Assembly: GCA_019828595.1 (NCBI GenBank)
Contig: JAHQRK010000001.1
Span: forward strand, 1,426,001 to 1,490,000
Reading direction: 5' to 3'
DNA from: Aphanomyces cochlioides
Taxonomy: Eukaryota; Oomycota; Saprolegniomycetes; Saprolegniales; Verrucalvaceae
DNA: 64,000 nucleotides
Below, one piece after another: positions 35,226 through 46,686 of this stretch. The notes below the pieces were generated by a model that saw nothing but the letters and a program-made list of their open reading frames with translations, was not told the origin of the DNA and made no database searches. The position numbers and the translations under genes are program-made. Position 1 is the first letter of the stretch. Every line of letters starts with the position of its first letter.

Positions 35226-38066
35226 TCAGTTTCGAGTGTCCTTGTCGCGCTGCTCTGACTCTGGTGGCGCTGCGATGACTGAATCCACGTTCGCAGATGC
35301 AGAGCTGTCGATCGAAGCAGCAGGCTCGACGACGTCCAAGACAGACAAGGCTAGCACAGTTGACGCATCGTCTCGGATCATTGCGTCTGCAGGCTCGGGG
35401 ACATCAAACGACATAGCAGGCATAACAGCATCCAGCACCGACAAGCCCAAGATAGTCGATGCATCGTCTCCGTTGGTCATTTCCTTTGCCTCGACCTCGG
35501 TCTTGATGGTGCGCAGGGTATTTTGAACAACCATCATGGATGGACGACGAGAAGGGTCTCTCTCCAGGCACTGTGCCGTCAGCTCCCGGAGGCTCTGCGG
35601 CCTGTTGTCCGTCATTTTGTTGATTTTTTGTCCAAGCTTTCCACGCTTCACCGACAATTGGGTCTCTTCCACAACAGTCGAGATGCTTGGCACAGCGTGG
35701 TTCCAAAGAGTCAAGAGCAGTACGCCAAAGGCATAAACGTCGGCTGCGCTGGACACAGCGTTTCCTTTCACATACTCGGGGGCAATCCAGACAAGGTCGG
35801 CGGGCTCGATACCTCCACGGAGGCTCAGCTTGGTCTGCCCCAAGCTATTAATCCAAATCGTTCGACTAGAAAGTCTTGAATGCGGAGTTTGAATCATTTC
35901 GTGGAGATACACCAGAGCATCAGCAACATCGCGAGCGATCGCTAGCTTGATAAATGCATTCCATTCCTTGGGTTTTGCAAGGATTGCGTCGAGGTTGCCG
36001 CCATCCATCCATTCCGTCACGATCGTCAGCTCGTTCTCAAAGCCACAGGAGAACCCGTGGAATGTCAAAATGTTGGGGTGGACAATATGCACGAGCAGTC
36101 GAGCGGTTGCTTCGTCGCCATCTTTAGGAAGCGCCATGATCATGATACGCTGGCCACGGAGAACGCCTGAAGAAATATTCCTAGTCGACTTTCAAAGACG
36201 ATGGAGAGTCTAGGAATGTACCCGACGAGGGGAACGTACTCGTCGATGTGGTGTCGGTAGATGAATCTTTCCTTGAGAGATGTATCAAGGCTGAGCAGTT
36301 TTGGAACGTAAGTGTCCAATTCTCTCTGCGTCGGATGGGAGACACTGTCGTCGGATCCTTGGACTTCATATGAAGCCATTGCAGAGCGCAAACTTTCTTC
36401 TGCAGCTTCCATGTCGGTTTGATACGCCAGCCGACCTCGCCTTCGCCTCAAGACACGAACGACAAACAACAAGGCAAGCATTGCGACGACGAGACAAGCC
36501 AGCACGACAATCAAGACAATAGTCGTAGAGGAACTTTTACTTGCAGACGCTACGTTCACGTTAGAAGAGCGACGACAAGTGGAAAATACCTGAAGCCCCT
36601 TGGACGATAGATTCACCGCTTTGGATTTTTCTCGCCTTGGAAACAGCACAAGCAAAGATTTTGCCTCGGACGTTCGTCTTGATGTATGGTGGATTGCACT
36701 TGACATGGTCGGTAGTTGCATCAAAGTCGGAGAGATTTCTCAACTGGTCGAGGACGGCCGAGTTGTCAATGTTGAATTCTTTCAGGGGATTTCCCTCGAG
36801 GTCGAGCTCACGAAGCGACTCCGGGAGTTTGTCAAATGGAAACGACTCGAGCTTGTTGCCACTCAAGTCCAACGACAGTAGATTCGGCGGAAACTCGACA
36901 TCGGCTGAAATGTTGGAGATTTGACATTCCGCCATGGAGCTACAAGGAATATGACGAGGAAACCAAGAAAGAGCAAACGTACAGATTGCGCAGGCCTGAT
37001 GGAAATCTTGACCGATTGCCAAGCGTTTGAATCGGGTTTCCACCCATGAATCTACACGACAGAATGAATTTCACCAGAGGTCCACGCGTCGTCGTACAAA
37101 TAGAGGAGGGAATGGAGGTTGGTCATGGGCACCGACTCGACGGAGGAAATCTCATTGTGTTCCAAGTTCCTACAGCGAGCCTCAACTTGATGGAGATTCC
37201 TTGCGCTCTTACATGGCCACGACGGACGTCGGTAACGTACTCGTCGCGAGCGTCTTGACTTTCGTCTCGCGGATTTGTCTACACGACGCAATAAACAATG
37301 AGGAAGATCGCGGGAATGGACCTACAGCGTTGTAATCGACGGCGGAAAGACTGTGCGGTCGAACGTTTCGATGGACGACTTGGAGAAAACTCTGCATTGG
37401 ATTAGATCTATAGAGATTGGTAACGTACAGAGTCTTGAGCGGGACATTGCGCCAGTCCGTCGGGTCCAGGGACGACACTGGCGACTCTTCAATGTAGCTA
37501 CGACAACCAGCATGATGGGATGGATTTGATTCGAGACGTACATGGCATCCATCGAGTTGGGTAATGTGATATTCCTGAAGTTTGGAGATGGATACGGCGG
37601 CATGTTGACAAACGTGAAGCGTCTACAACATTCGAAATGAGAGGCTGTCGTCGTCTAGAAGCCCGTACAAGGTCCGCAAGCCCTCTGGAAGCACAACGTC
37701 GTGCATTTCCAGTCGAGGGATGATGTAGAGTCCCCTATCCTTAGGTGTTAGACTCTCTGGATCAACATGGAGGTAACCTTACAGATCGACGACACCTGGT
37801 GGAATGTATTCGATTTTCGTCGTCCGGGACCTGCGAGCTTTGCGAATTTGCAAGACTGTTCCATTCGCGCTACGACTGCGCATTCGTTGGTACGTGCCGT
37901 GCGCTCCACTGAAGCGAATGGCTCGGCACGATCGTTTTCGTCCACGCGAGATTGCACACGCTCTCGTCGATTTACCAGGACATTTCTGGATCACGACGTC
38001 TTTGAAACAGTCGGTTGGAGCTGCTCTCCGCTTCTTGGCCTTCTTTGTCTTGGTGCGGCGGCCCAT
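35226..38066 (-). CDS. LRR receptor-like pseudokinase (cluster member B), 5' end unsettled
   Basis: Same exon-per-repeat design on the minus strand. The Cys domain reads DCFKDVVIQKCPGKSTRACA. LRR exons include NFRNITLPNSMDAM, LDPTDWRNVPLKTL, TFDRTVFPPSITTL and PPNLLSLDLSGNKLESFPF. Cap: FNIDNSAVLDQLRNLSDFD. TM: IVLIVVLACLVVAMLALLFV. Kinase-like exon: VMIMALPKDG, VTEWMDGGNLDAILAK, PHSRLSSRTIWI, LSLRGG, WIAPEYVKG, DVYAFGVLLLTL, so again no VAIK Lys, HRD Asp or DFG. The tail has two STILGLSVLD-type motifs. The only in-frame ATG is MGRRTKTKK (38066), which lies after the hydrophobic part (VLAVPFL). A signal-peptide-like start (MSMHSSFVVLSG) sits in another frame just upstream, so a frameshift or missing short intron at the 5' end is possible. 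Confidence 0.7.
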
Positions 38067-38329
38067 CAAGAATGGCACGGCCAACACGCACCCGAGAGGA
38101 CGACAAATGACGAGTGCATCGACATTGGTCGATATTCACGACCGTCGCACCCATGCAGACCAGATGGCCGAAAACAACAAATCTTTCGACAGACGATTAC
38201 GCGCTCTCGAGGGGGCCGACTCGGCACCCAAGTTAGTCCATGAGGAGAGCTATCCATCCCGACCCTACATAGGTAAGTCCATCATCGGAAAGATTGTAAC
38301 CCACTGAATTGACGCCAGCAAGCTATCAC

Positions 38330-38573
38330 GATGCGAGTAACGGTAACAAGTTCAGATTGCTCAGCAAATTCATTGCAAGTCGAAGCCCAGTCGGAGCTAA
38401 GTTACGTCCGTGTTGATTCTATCACTGTGGCGCCTCCAGAATCGACAGTGGCGAGTTCAAACCACTCGGTGACTTCCCTTGAAGTGGAGGCACAATCTGA
38501 GCCCAGTGACATGAGCACTGCCGTCAGCGCAACAACCATCTCATCAGCAAATGCTATTGTGGACCTTACATAA
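38330..38573 (+). pseudogene. orphan tail fragment of a receptor-like pseudokinase
   Basis: This 80-aa frame (MRVTVTSSDCSANSLQVEAQ) repeats the C-terminal tail words of member A: LQVEAQSELSYVRVDSITV and LEVEAQSEPSDMSTAVSA, compared with DVEVEIQSELSN and SAAVAVG in member A. No LRR, TM or kinase part is nearby on this strand, so it is probably a leftover 3' end of a deleted or rearranged gene. It could also be an exon of an unrecognised gene: the frame at 38104-38280 (MTSASTLVDIHDRRTHAD), which ends in a gtaagt donor, is open just upstream. Confidence 0.5.
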
Positions 38574-40666
38574 TCGATTTACACTTGCAGCGGCATGATC
38601 AAGCTGATGTATGAGGTACTTGGTCATCTAGCGTATGTCGAAATTTTACCTCCAACGTCGCGGTCTAGCTCATCAATGGTTCTCAGCGTGTAAGGAGTAG
38701 TTTAGAGAAAGATTGTTTCTACTTGTTGAGCATATGGAGCAGAATAGAGAGGACCAGCGCTGCAGTGGGCATACTGAAGATGTACTGACAGTGATCACTT
38801 GGTCCAAACTTCGACAGAATGTCAAAAAATATTTGTCAGATGATAGTCTCAAGCGCCGGTCAAAACTCTTGCAGAAACGCACTTGATGTAGACACAAGCG
38901 ACATTGAAATGGTCCATAGAGAGCCTGGAAGTCCCTCAGCCCAACAAGAAAAAGAGTTCATTCAATTGTTTGCATTCATTGGGTTCTAAAACAAGCCAAC
39001 TCTGATGGAGATTTTGTGCCAGAGAGAGGACACCTCGCGATATCTGCCTAATCTAATCCAAAACATCTTTCCTTCCTCTCTCGAGCGTCGAGTTGTCTCG
39101 GACACTCTTCGTTGGGATTGGCAACAAGCTGCCAGCAATTTCAACATGTACGTATGCATTCTTCAAGCTTTATCCTACATCTCTCGACTGGCAGCACGGA
39201 GACACAACCAGTCGCTGCGTCCTCCGTACAATCGCATTCTGTGGGTCCAAGTCGGTCGAGAGCCAGTCATCGCGCATTCAAAGTCACTCTCATTCTCGGC
39301 AACACCGAGCACTCGAGACCGGTCTTTCCGAATATGCTGTTGCGTTGGACGTCTGGAATCTTGGATTGCACCAACTGGAAAGCGATGGTCGTCGTCGGTG
39401 GCCAAGACGAGGGTGCCTTCCACGACTGACGCGCCACTCTCGTAGGTGGCCATCGCATCACCAAACCAGACTGGACCCGACACCTGACGACTTCGCCATC
39501 GAATACCAACGCCATCGACGGGTATGCGGCTACGTATGGGATCGTCACCTCGCTTGAGCGATCCAATCCATTTGTCATGAACCCAAAGGCTTGGCCGTTC
39601 AGAATACATTGCACAGAGCTTTGTTCAGGCTCCATTTATGATACTTTCTACGGTTTGACCTTTCGTCATTTACTGTGCATCCTTGTCTTCATCAGTCGAC
39701 AAGCTTGTTCGGTCTGGAGGGAGCAACGTCAGATCGGTCGACAAACTGCCAAAAATGTCTATGATATCGTTCTCGTGTCTTTTCTCATCGTGACTCCAAA
39801 GACAGCCTAGCGACAATCGATTGCATGGAGAGTGTATTGGGTTCTTCTTGTTTGCCTCGACACGCAACACTTCGACCATGCGTCAAGTTCTGTACTGGAA
39901 CTAGTACATAATTGTCATCACATTAGGTGATCGAGGAGACATCGTGGCCACAAAGTTCCAAAATCGTCCGTCAGCTTGGCGAGCTCGAGTAATATCCAAC
40001 TCGAAGTCTTACCCAAGCCAACCACTGAACACTTAAAGCCAGTCATCATTCCGCAATATCAGTTCCTTCCGCATTTGATCATGATTTTCTCATAGATTGT
40101 GCAGCACTCACATCCGCGTCCGTGATGAAACTGGCGTCGACATACTTCCATCAATGATGTAAAACGTCTGAGGATCTTGAAGCCCATGTCTTTGCCATGG
40201 CCTTAACTTGAGTCTGCCATTCAATTGCCAACGATAGCACTGGGTACAATCGACACAGCTTCTGTCCAAACAGAGTGCAGTACTCACAACGTCAGGCACA
40301 ACCAGCGACAGTCGACCGTCTCGCCGAGATAACGCGCTCATTTTAACAGCCGATAGGTATTTATACTATGAGCTAGTTCATTTGATTGCAGTATTTCTCC
40401 AATTTCTTATGGAAATGTTCTTACACTTTTATCCAATGAAAAGATAATATTTAAAAATGTGACCAATAAAATGTTATGCAAAGTTTATTTATAGCCAATA
40501 AAATCAGGATAAAGTACTTATCGTGGTAACGTATCTAGTCTTAATGTTTTGGTAGCCTTTAGATACAGAACCATGCAAATGATGAAATTTGTCACAGAAT
40601 GTGTAGAATAAAATACCACACCGCTCATGATAGTGGAGTGGACGTTGACATGGTGAAGTACCTGTA
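38574..40666. other. 2-kb stretch with unassigned open frames
   Basis: At 39005-39150 a plus frame (ending RWDWQQAASNFNM) meets a good donor (gtacgt), and a 144-aa minus frame at 39175-39609 (VWFGDAMATYESGASVVEG) overlaps the continuation. Neither resolves into a known family. A minus frame at 40108-40341 (MSALSRRDGRLSLVVPDV) has a plausible intron (gtgagt...cag) but no domain. Upstream of the next receptor, 40425-40505 holds three CCAATRAAA words. I could not build a complete gene here. Confidence 0.35.
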
Positions 40667-43454
40667 ATCAAAGACGTCGCAACTTGGACACCGGAAGCAA
40701 CGACAAGCATGAGGAAGGACAAAGTGATGAAGAAGACGAGGAGAAAGAATACTTTACGTTGCTCGAAAAAGCTCTTCATCATGCAGCGCTGTCCTGGCCT
40801 GAACGAATCTTCTGCTTGCAATACCTACTGGTTGAAAAAAAAACAGCACATGCATCATTCAACCGGTGTCAGGATTTCCCGACACCTTTCGATTTGCAAG
40901 CGAGGGTAGCTTTACATCCAACTTCCAGAGCACAAGGCGGACGAAGAACCTCAGAGTCGACTTCTTGCCTGTAGGCTTCAAAACTTTGTACAGTTTTCCA
41001 TTGGCAGCATCATGGCAAACCTCACTTTGATGTCATAGGGAGTTCTACATGGTCAATAGCCTTGAAATGCACGATATTGTCGTACCAGAAGGCACTGAAT
41101 CCATGTATGTGGGCGAGGAACTCGATGGGAGACTCACGCTTGATTCATGTAGACACTTCAAGCTCACGAATTTACATCCGTACCCGTCGACGAAGTTTCG
41201 CAACATCACTTTGCCCAAGTCGATGACATCTTTGTAAGCACTACTACATCTATCACTTGAATGTCCAGACCCTTGCCGCAGACACTTTGAATTTCTGTCC
41301 ATGGATTCTTTCGACCCTTCCGACTGGCGCGATGTGCCACTGAAGACAATGTAAGTCATCGATTTTGCTATGCCCTTATCGCTATTCCTTTTTCCCTCAG
41401 GGTACTTTACAAAACTTCTGTGAAATCGGTTGACCATGCTGTGTTTCCACCATCGATCACATCTTTGTAAGCCACTACATTGACATCTCTGAGTGCCATT
41501 TCATATTGACAGTCAAATTCGCTATGGCAACTTGACGACTTTGGAGACAAGTACTTTGCCAACATCAGTGATAGCAATGTAAGTGCATTTGAACAACTGA
41601 TACGAAACGACGTGGCTGCTAGGAACTTAGAGTACAATCAGCTTTCCACCGTTGAGTCCATTCCCATGACCAGCCTCCACAATCTCACTTATTTGTATGC
41701 CATACTTACTGTTAATTCTTCGTTCTCACGAAAGTCTTAGAAACTTGGACGGAAACCCCTTCTATTCGCTTGGGGAGAACTCAAGTTTTCCAGCATCAGT
41801 GCACAATCTGTATGGGATGGATTTGATAATATGTAACTTTTCTGTGATAATAGATCGATGGCAGACTGTCAACTGGAAAACATTTCAGACAAATTTGCAT
41901 TCCCACCGAATCTGCTGTCACTGGATTTGAGCAACAACAAACTCGAGTCATTTCCACTTGACAAACTACCCAAGTCTCTGAAGAGGCTGCAAATCGAATC
42001 AAATCCACTCAGGGAGTTCAACATCGATGATCTCGACATGCTCGACTTTTTGAAAAATATACCTTCGTTGGATGCGACGACAGACAATGTTCAATGCAAT
42101 CAATCATACACAAAGACAATTGTGCGAGGCAAGATCTATGCGTGCGTCTCTCAAGGAATTCACGTGAATAATGGCGAAGCACAAGTGCAGTCCACTCCAA
42201 GTATGCCCTTACATTCTTGATATGTTGATTAACCCGTTCCTGTAGAAACGAAAATGTCTGCGACGACGACTGTGTTCATCGCTATATTTGCCTGTGTTGC
42301 AGCTGCTGCGTTGACAGCGATTTTTGTCCTGCGTGTGAGGCAGAGAAGACAAAAACGCCTTGCTAATCAAGTTGACTTGGAGTCTATTGACGAAAGCGCA
42401 AATTCGTCGACAGCGTCGTTTGAATTGACTGAGCCCCCGAAAGAGAAAGCTCTCGCAAGTTTTTACAAAAATGAAGCTGAAAAGATCAAACCATCAAGTT
42501 CGCTTGTGTCCTTATCGACATGGTGAGATCCATCATTTATCAGCAGCGACTCTACGTTGGTCGCTTATCTTCTTGAAGATGATGCTGTTTGGAATGTAAT
42601 TCCAATGATGGTCTTTGTACGCATGCCCTAATTGTTTGGTCTAGGAATCTCTCTTCTGGCATGTGCAAGGGCGACCGCGTCATGCTTGTGGCACTGCCGT
42701 TTCGAGACGGTGAAGAAATCGCCCGTCTTCTTGTCCGCATGAGGCATCCCAAGTTGCTTACTTTCCACGGATTTGTACAAGGTTTGTCAAGTGAAACGTT
42801 GGTCGTGATGGAATGGATGGACGGAGGCTCTCTTGACGCAAATCATTGCTTTTGGGCCTCGTGCAAAAGATAGTGATTGCTCTTGACGTGGTTGCCGCTC
42901 TTGTCCACCTTCATGAGTCAGATGAGTCGCCTTACCAGCATCTTTCAACACATACGATCTGGCTCACCAACACCGGTCGGGCGAAGTTGAGTCTCGTCAG
43001 TGGTGTCCAACCCAGCGAGACCGTTTGGCAACCAGAATCTCCGTCCCAAGAAAGATCCACATCGACAGACGTATATGCCTTTGGTGTACTACTCCTGACA
43101 CTACAACACCAATCGGTGCCATCTATCGGCGACGTCGTACAAGCTCGAAGTCTCATGGCTGACGGCGATATGGAGATTTTGTCGATTGATTGGAGTCGGT
43201 TATCTTGTCCTGAGAAGCTGCGAACTTTAACCAGTCAATGCGTGCAGTTGGATGCATCAAGGAGACCACGAACAAGTGATATCTACACCGCCATTCGAAC
43301 GATGATGGAAGAAGTGCTGGAAGCCGAAATGGCGAGCGATGTCCAATCCACCGTGTTTGACTTGAGTGTCCTGGAATCTATCGTCCCAGCTTCATCCTCT
43401 GCTGATGGTGAAAATCCAGGCTATGAGGACCGTGACAGCGAGCAAACCCTTTAA
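40667..43454 (+). pseudogene. LRR receptor-like pseudokinase, inactivated copy (cluster member C)
   Basis: Every exon of the family can be followed: KLFIMQRCPGLNESSACNT (Cys domain), FRNITLPKSMTSL, FDPSDWRDVPLKTM, VDHAVFPPSITSL, NLTTLETSTLPTS, PPNLLSLDLSNNKLESFPL, the cap FNIDDLDMLDFLKNIPSLD, the TM and the kinase-like part (QHLSTHTIWLTNTGRAKLSL, STDVYAFGVLLLTLQ). Lesions: the start codon aligned with member D is ATC at 40667-40669 and the signal peptide has lost its hydrophobic core; an A9 run at 40835-40843 shifts the frame inside the Cys domain; an in-frame TGA lies at 42524-42526; a 10-base deletion relative to members D and E near 42840 shifts the kinase frame. At least four independent hits make this a pseudogene. 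Confidence 0.85.
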
Positions 43455-43924
43455 AAATGCATCGAAGCCGTCACGAAATTCATGGCATTCCATGTTGTCA
43501 TTTGTCGATTCAAAGCATAAGAGAAACCACGGAGCCCCTTTTTTCAATGACATCGACCATGGAGACACCACCGGGAAATGCATGGGCAGCTGATTCCATG
43601 CAACAGCGTGGGACGGCGACCAGCCACCACAGGTCTCACGGACACACAGAACAACGTATCTTTCATTTATACATCATTGGCTTCATTTCAGTCGTTCCTG
43701 TTTTCGAGGAGAAACGTGTGGTCAAGCCAAACCAAACATAGAGATACTACAACCAATATCAGTCTCGAAATGTCGACTCTTTCACGTTGCATCGTGATAT
43801 TAGAGGTCTTTCGAAAGTATGTTGAGTTTGACTTTGAAATTGGACATATTGTTTAGAGAAATATGATTGGTTGATTTGATTTTGCCAAACTCTGGAATTG
43901 TTTGTCGTTGACTCAAAATGGTCG
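43455..43924. other. spacer between a pseudogene and a transposon remnant
   Basis: No gene is seen. Short frames only, with A/T-rich sequence towards 43800-43920. Confidence 0.4.
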
Positions 43925-45094
43925 TGAGTCTCAAGCTCATCTCGAGTTTGGGGAGTTTAAATGATTGGCTAAAGAATCACTCGACCAGCAGCAGGTTGGA
44001 GTAACACACAGACTTAAAAGACGTCAACGGCCCTTCTTTTGCCAAAGTTGACGATCGACCAAGCCACCGCTCTCATGGTTCTCCTCGTCCAATGTTGATG
44101 TGTATCGTCCAAATAATGATGTATTATCAATTACTTGATGTCTCCACCTCGGGCAATTCGCATGATGTTCAACAAGAATTCTTGGTTCATTTTGTCGCGA
44201 GCAATATCCCTGTCATGCTGCTTTTGTTCACGTTCTTCTTCTCTGCGTTGTCTCTTGTCTTCTCGTTCATCGTCTTGCTCAAGTCGATTTTTCAAAAACG
44301 TTGTAAAATCAGTGATTGTTGGGTCCTCGCGAGCCATGTCATTGACAGAGTTTGAGATGATGTCGAAAAGACCTTCTACTCTCCCACGTTTGGATGGCGT
44401 ATTCTTGCGGTCTCCACAATCGTCGCTTGAAGATAGAGATTCCATTGCCAGTTGACGCATAAGAGTACCAGACTTCTCGATTGCATCCTTTTAGCCACCA
44501 GCTGCGGTTTCCTCGTCCCTTTCGCTTTTATAGTCACTTATTTGAGATATTATATCTTCAAGAAGTTGTTCACACTCACCAAACTCCTCGTCTGTTCCAC
44601 TACGTCTCATAGCAGCGAGTGAACCTGCAGCATAAGCTTTGACGAATTTGTCAAACCGCGTCTTGCATCCTGGGCCGTCTTTTGCCACACGAAAGCGACG
44701 GTTTTCACGGTGATCTACGGCCAGTTCGGCCCAACATTCCATGATCTGGCCATTGCCAGCTCGCCAAGGCTTTGTCTCGTTGACAGCCTTCAGCAAAACA
44801 TTGTCATCGGCGCAACGAAATGACTTCTTCATGCTGCCAGCATAAACGCCGGGTTCCTCGTACAGCTCTTGCATCAGCTCTTCGTTGGGCCCAACACTTC
44901 CATCAAGCTCTTCTTGGCTTCCTTCGTCGCCAGGGTGCTTGCTTCTTTGCATATCAGACGCCGTTGAACACAATCGAACACTGCAACCATGACTTGCATT
45001 AGTTAACGCTCACTCTAATTCAAATTGGTTGGTCTTCGAAACGCGTGAAAATTTTCATTTGACTTTCGTCTCTTGTGACATGACTTGAGACTCA
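43925..45094. mobile_element. small DNA-transposon remnant with possible terminal inverted repeats
   Basis: The word TGAGTCTCAAGCTCAT at 43925-43940 has an inverted, slightly different counterpart at 45079-45094 (CATGACTTGAGACTCA). Between them lies the decayed Myb/SANT-like ORF on the minus strand. Size (about 1.2 kb) and content fit a non-autonomous element, perhaps of the PIF/Harbinger group, which pairs a transposase with a Myb-like protein. Ends and target-site duplication are not confirmed. Confidence 0.4.
44131..44973 (-). pseudogene. Myb/SANT-like DNA-binding protein of a transposon, broken by one stop
   Basis: One minus frame runs from 44973 to 44131, interrupted only by TAA at 44491-44493 (after EETAAGG, then KDAIEKSGTLMRQLAM). 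The N-terminal half has a trihelix/SANT-like domain with the typical Trp/Asn spacing (LLKAVNETKPWRAGNGQIM, ECWAELAVDHRENRRFRVA, CKTRFDKFVKAYAAGSL). The C-terminal half is a charged coiled coil (REDKRQRREEEREQKQHDRD). Proteins of this build are common as transposon ORFs in oomycetes. The single stop suggests recent decay, or a sequencing error. Confidence 0.6.
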
Positions 45095-46686
45095 AACTCT
45101 AACTCAAAGGAATTCCGAAAGAGCTCTATTATCGGGGCCAATGAAACCGCTCACGGTTAATTCAAACCGTAATATAAATATGAAATATTTCCATTTTTGA
45201 TAAAGCAAGTATATGTGGTCAAAGCTCCCAATGTGCTCTTTCTTTAGCACTTTATACGGTTAATTTAGCGCATTGTTTGCCTAAGTTCTGTCAAAAACTG
45301 TTCATCCATATGCCATAGCGGCAGTGCATTGGCTGAAGACTTGTTGAAACAGAAGTTAAACTCTCCAATCTGATAAACACCTGAGTATTATAATATACCC
45401 TCTGTGTTTAACTGTATAAATACATATTTTTGAAACATCTCACTATAGATTTGACCAATCATTGCACTCCGTCGTAAACCTAATCGCCACGTGACATGCT
45501 TTTCAAATCAATCAAATTGAGAATCAATTATCTTGAAAACGGTTGCTTCAATTAACTTGGTGTCATTGAGAAAGTTTTCAGAACGGATTTCGAGATTTTT
45601 TATTTTCAACTTTTATTTAAATCCGATCTGAATTGACGAAAATACACCTATTTGACTGGAGAGAGTGAGTTTTCATTTGGCCTCGACAATAGTTTCATGC
45701 AGGCGTTGTGGTTGTACAGTACTGAAATCACACACTCCATCCTCAGGTTCCAATCTGTCCATACCGGTATATTTCCAATATCGCAATAATGTTGGGAGAT
45801 TGCAGTTGGACGAACAACATCACGAGTGTCTACGTACAGCAATATTCAAGTTCTAAGCACGAGGAAGCAAACGAACACGTCTCTCTGCCCATGATCGAGA
45901 TGAGCTCATGCTGCGAGATGACGATCGTAGCAGTTCAGCTATCATCTAACGTGACACAGAAGACAACACACCGGTAATCGTTTGCTCCACTGCTATCGTT
46001 AGCTGGAAGATGCAATCGCGCGGGGACGCATTCTTTCGCACAAAACACTGTTTTCTGGTTTTGGCTCAAGATCTGTTTTTTTGCGGATGGAGGAAAATTG
46101 AAGTCAGGAGGTCAATGCGTTCGAAGAGCTCAATCAACGTACAATTCCGGGCACACACGAACCAAACATTTCACGGGCCCTTCGGTGGGAATACTTGCAA
46201 GAAAGAACAAGGAAATGAACAATTGACATGGAATCAGTCCTCGCTTTGTACAACTCGCGGAACTGAGATCGTGGAGAGACCAACGAGCGCCTGTCTGTGG
46301 TGTGGCCCACGAAATGCAACATCGTCGTCATGTTGAAACGTTTCGCTCAAAATATATTATATCAAATGTTCAGTATGGTATCCAAACTACACTACCTAAT
46401 TAATTACTTATCTCTTTAGTGTAATCATTATGAATAAAAGTAAAATTTGAATTATTTAGCCTTGAAATGTATTCAGACGAATTTCCAATTAAATGATTAG
46501 AATTTGACTATATTTCAAAACAGAACCAAATTATTTCCTGTCCAATATCAAAAGCGGCACTGTATTACATATATATTTTTAGGTACAAAAGAACACTAAA
46601 TACAGTAGAAGCTTGGCCTCAAAATTTGCCCCCATTCATGACCTTGTTCCAGGCAGATTCGGGCAGTTGTCTGTTTGACTGCTGTA
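45095..46686. other. A/T-rich spacer without a recognised gene
   Basis: The stretch has many short frames but no domain. It includes A/T-rich blocks at 45380-45620 and 46340-46600. A 108-aa plus frame at 46010-46336 and an antisense frame at 46134-46331 are both unassigned. The last part is the presumed promoter of receptor D. Confidence 0.4.

Noticed and set aside
40835..40843. A9 run as a programmed frameshift site
   Set aside because: The same gene has a lost start, a TGA and a 10-base deletion, so simple decay explains the shift.
45095..46686. Search for tRNA, rRNA or snRNA genes in A/T-rich spacers
   Set aside because: No cloverleaf, box A/B pair or conserved rRNA words were found by eye here or in other spacers.
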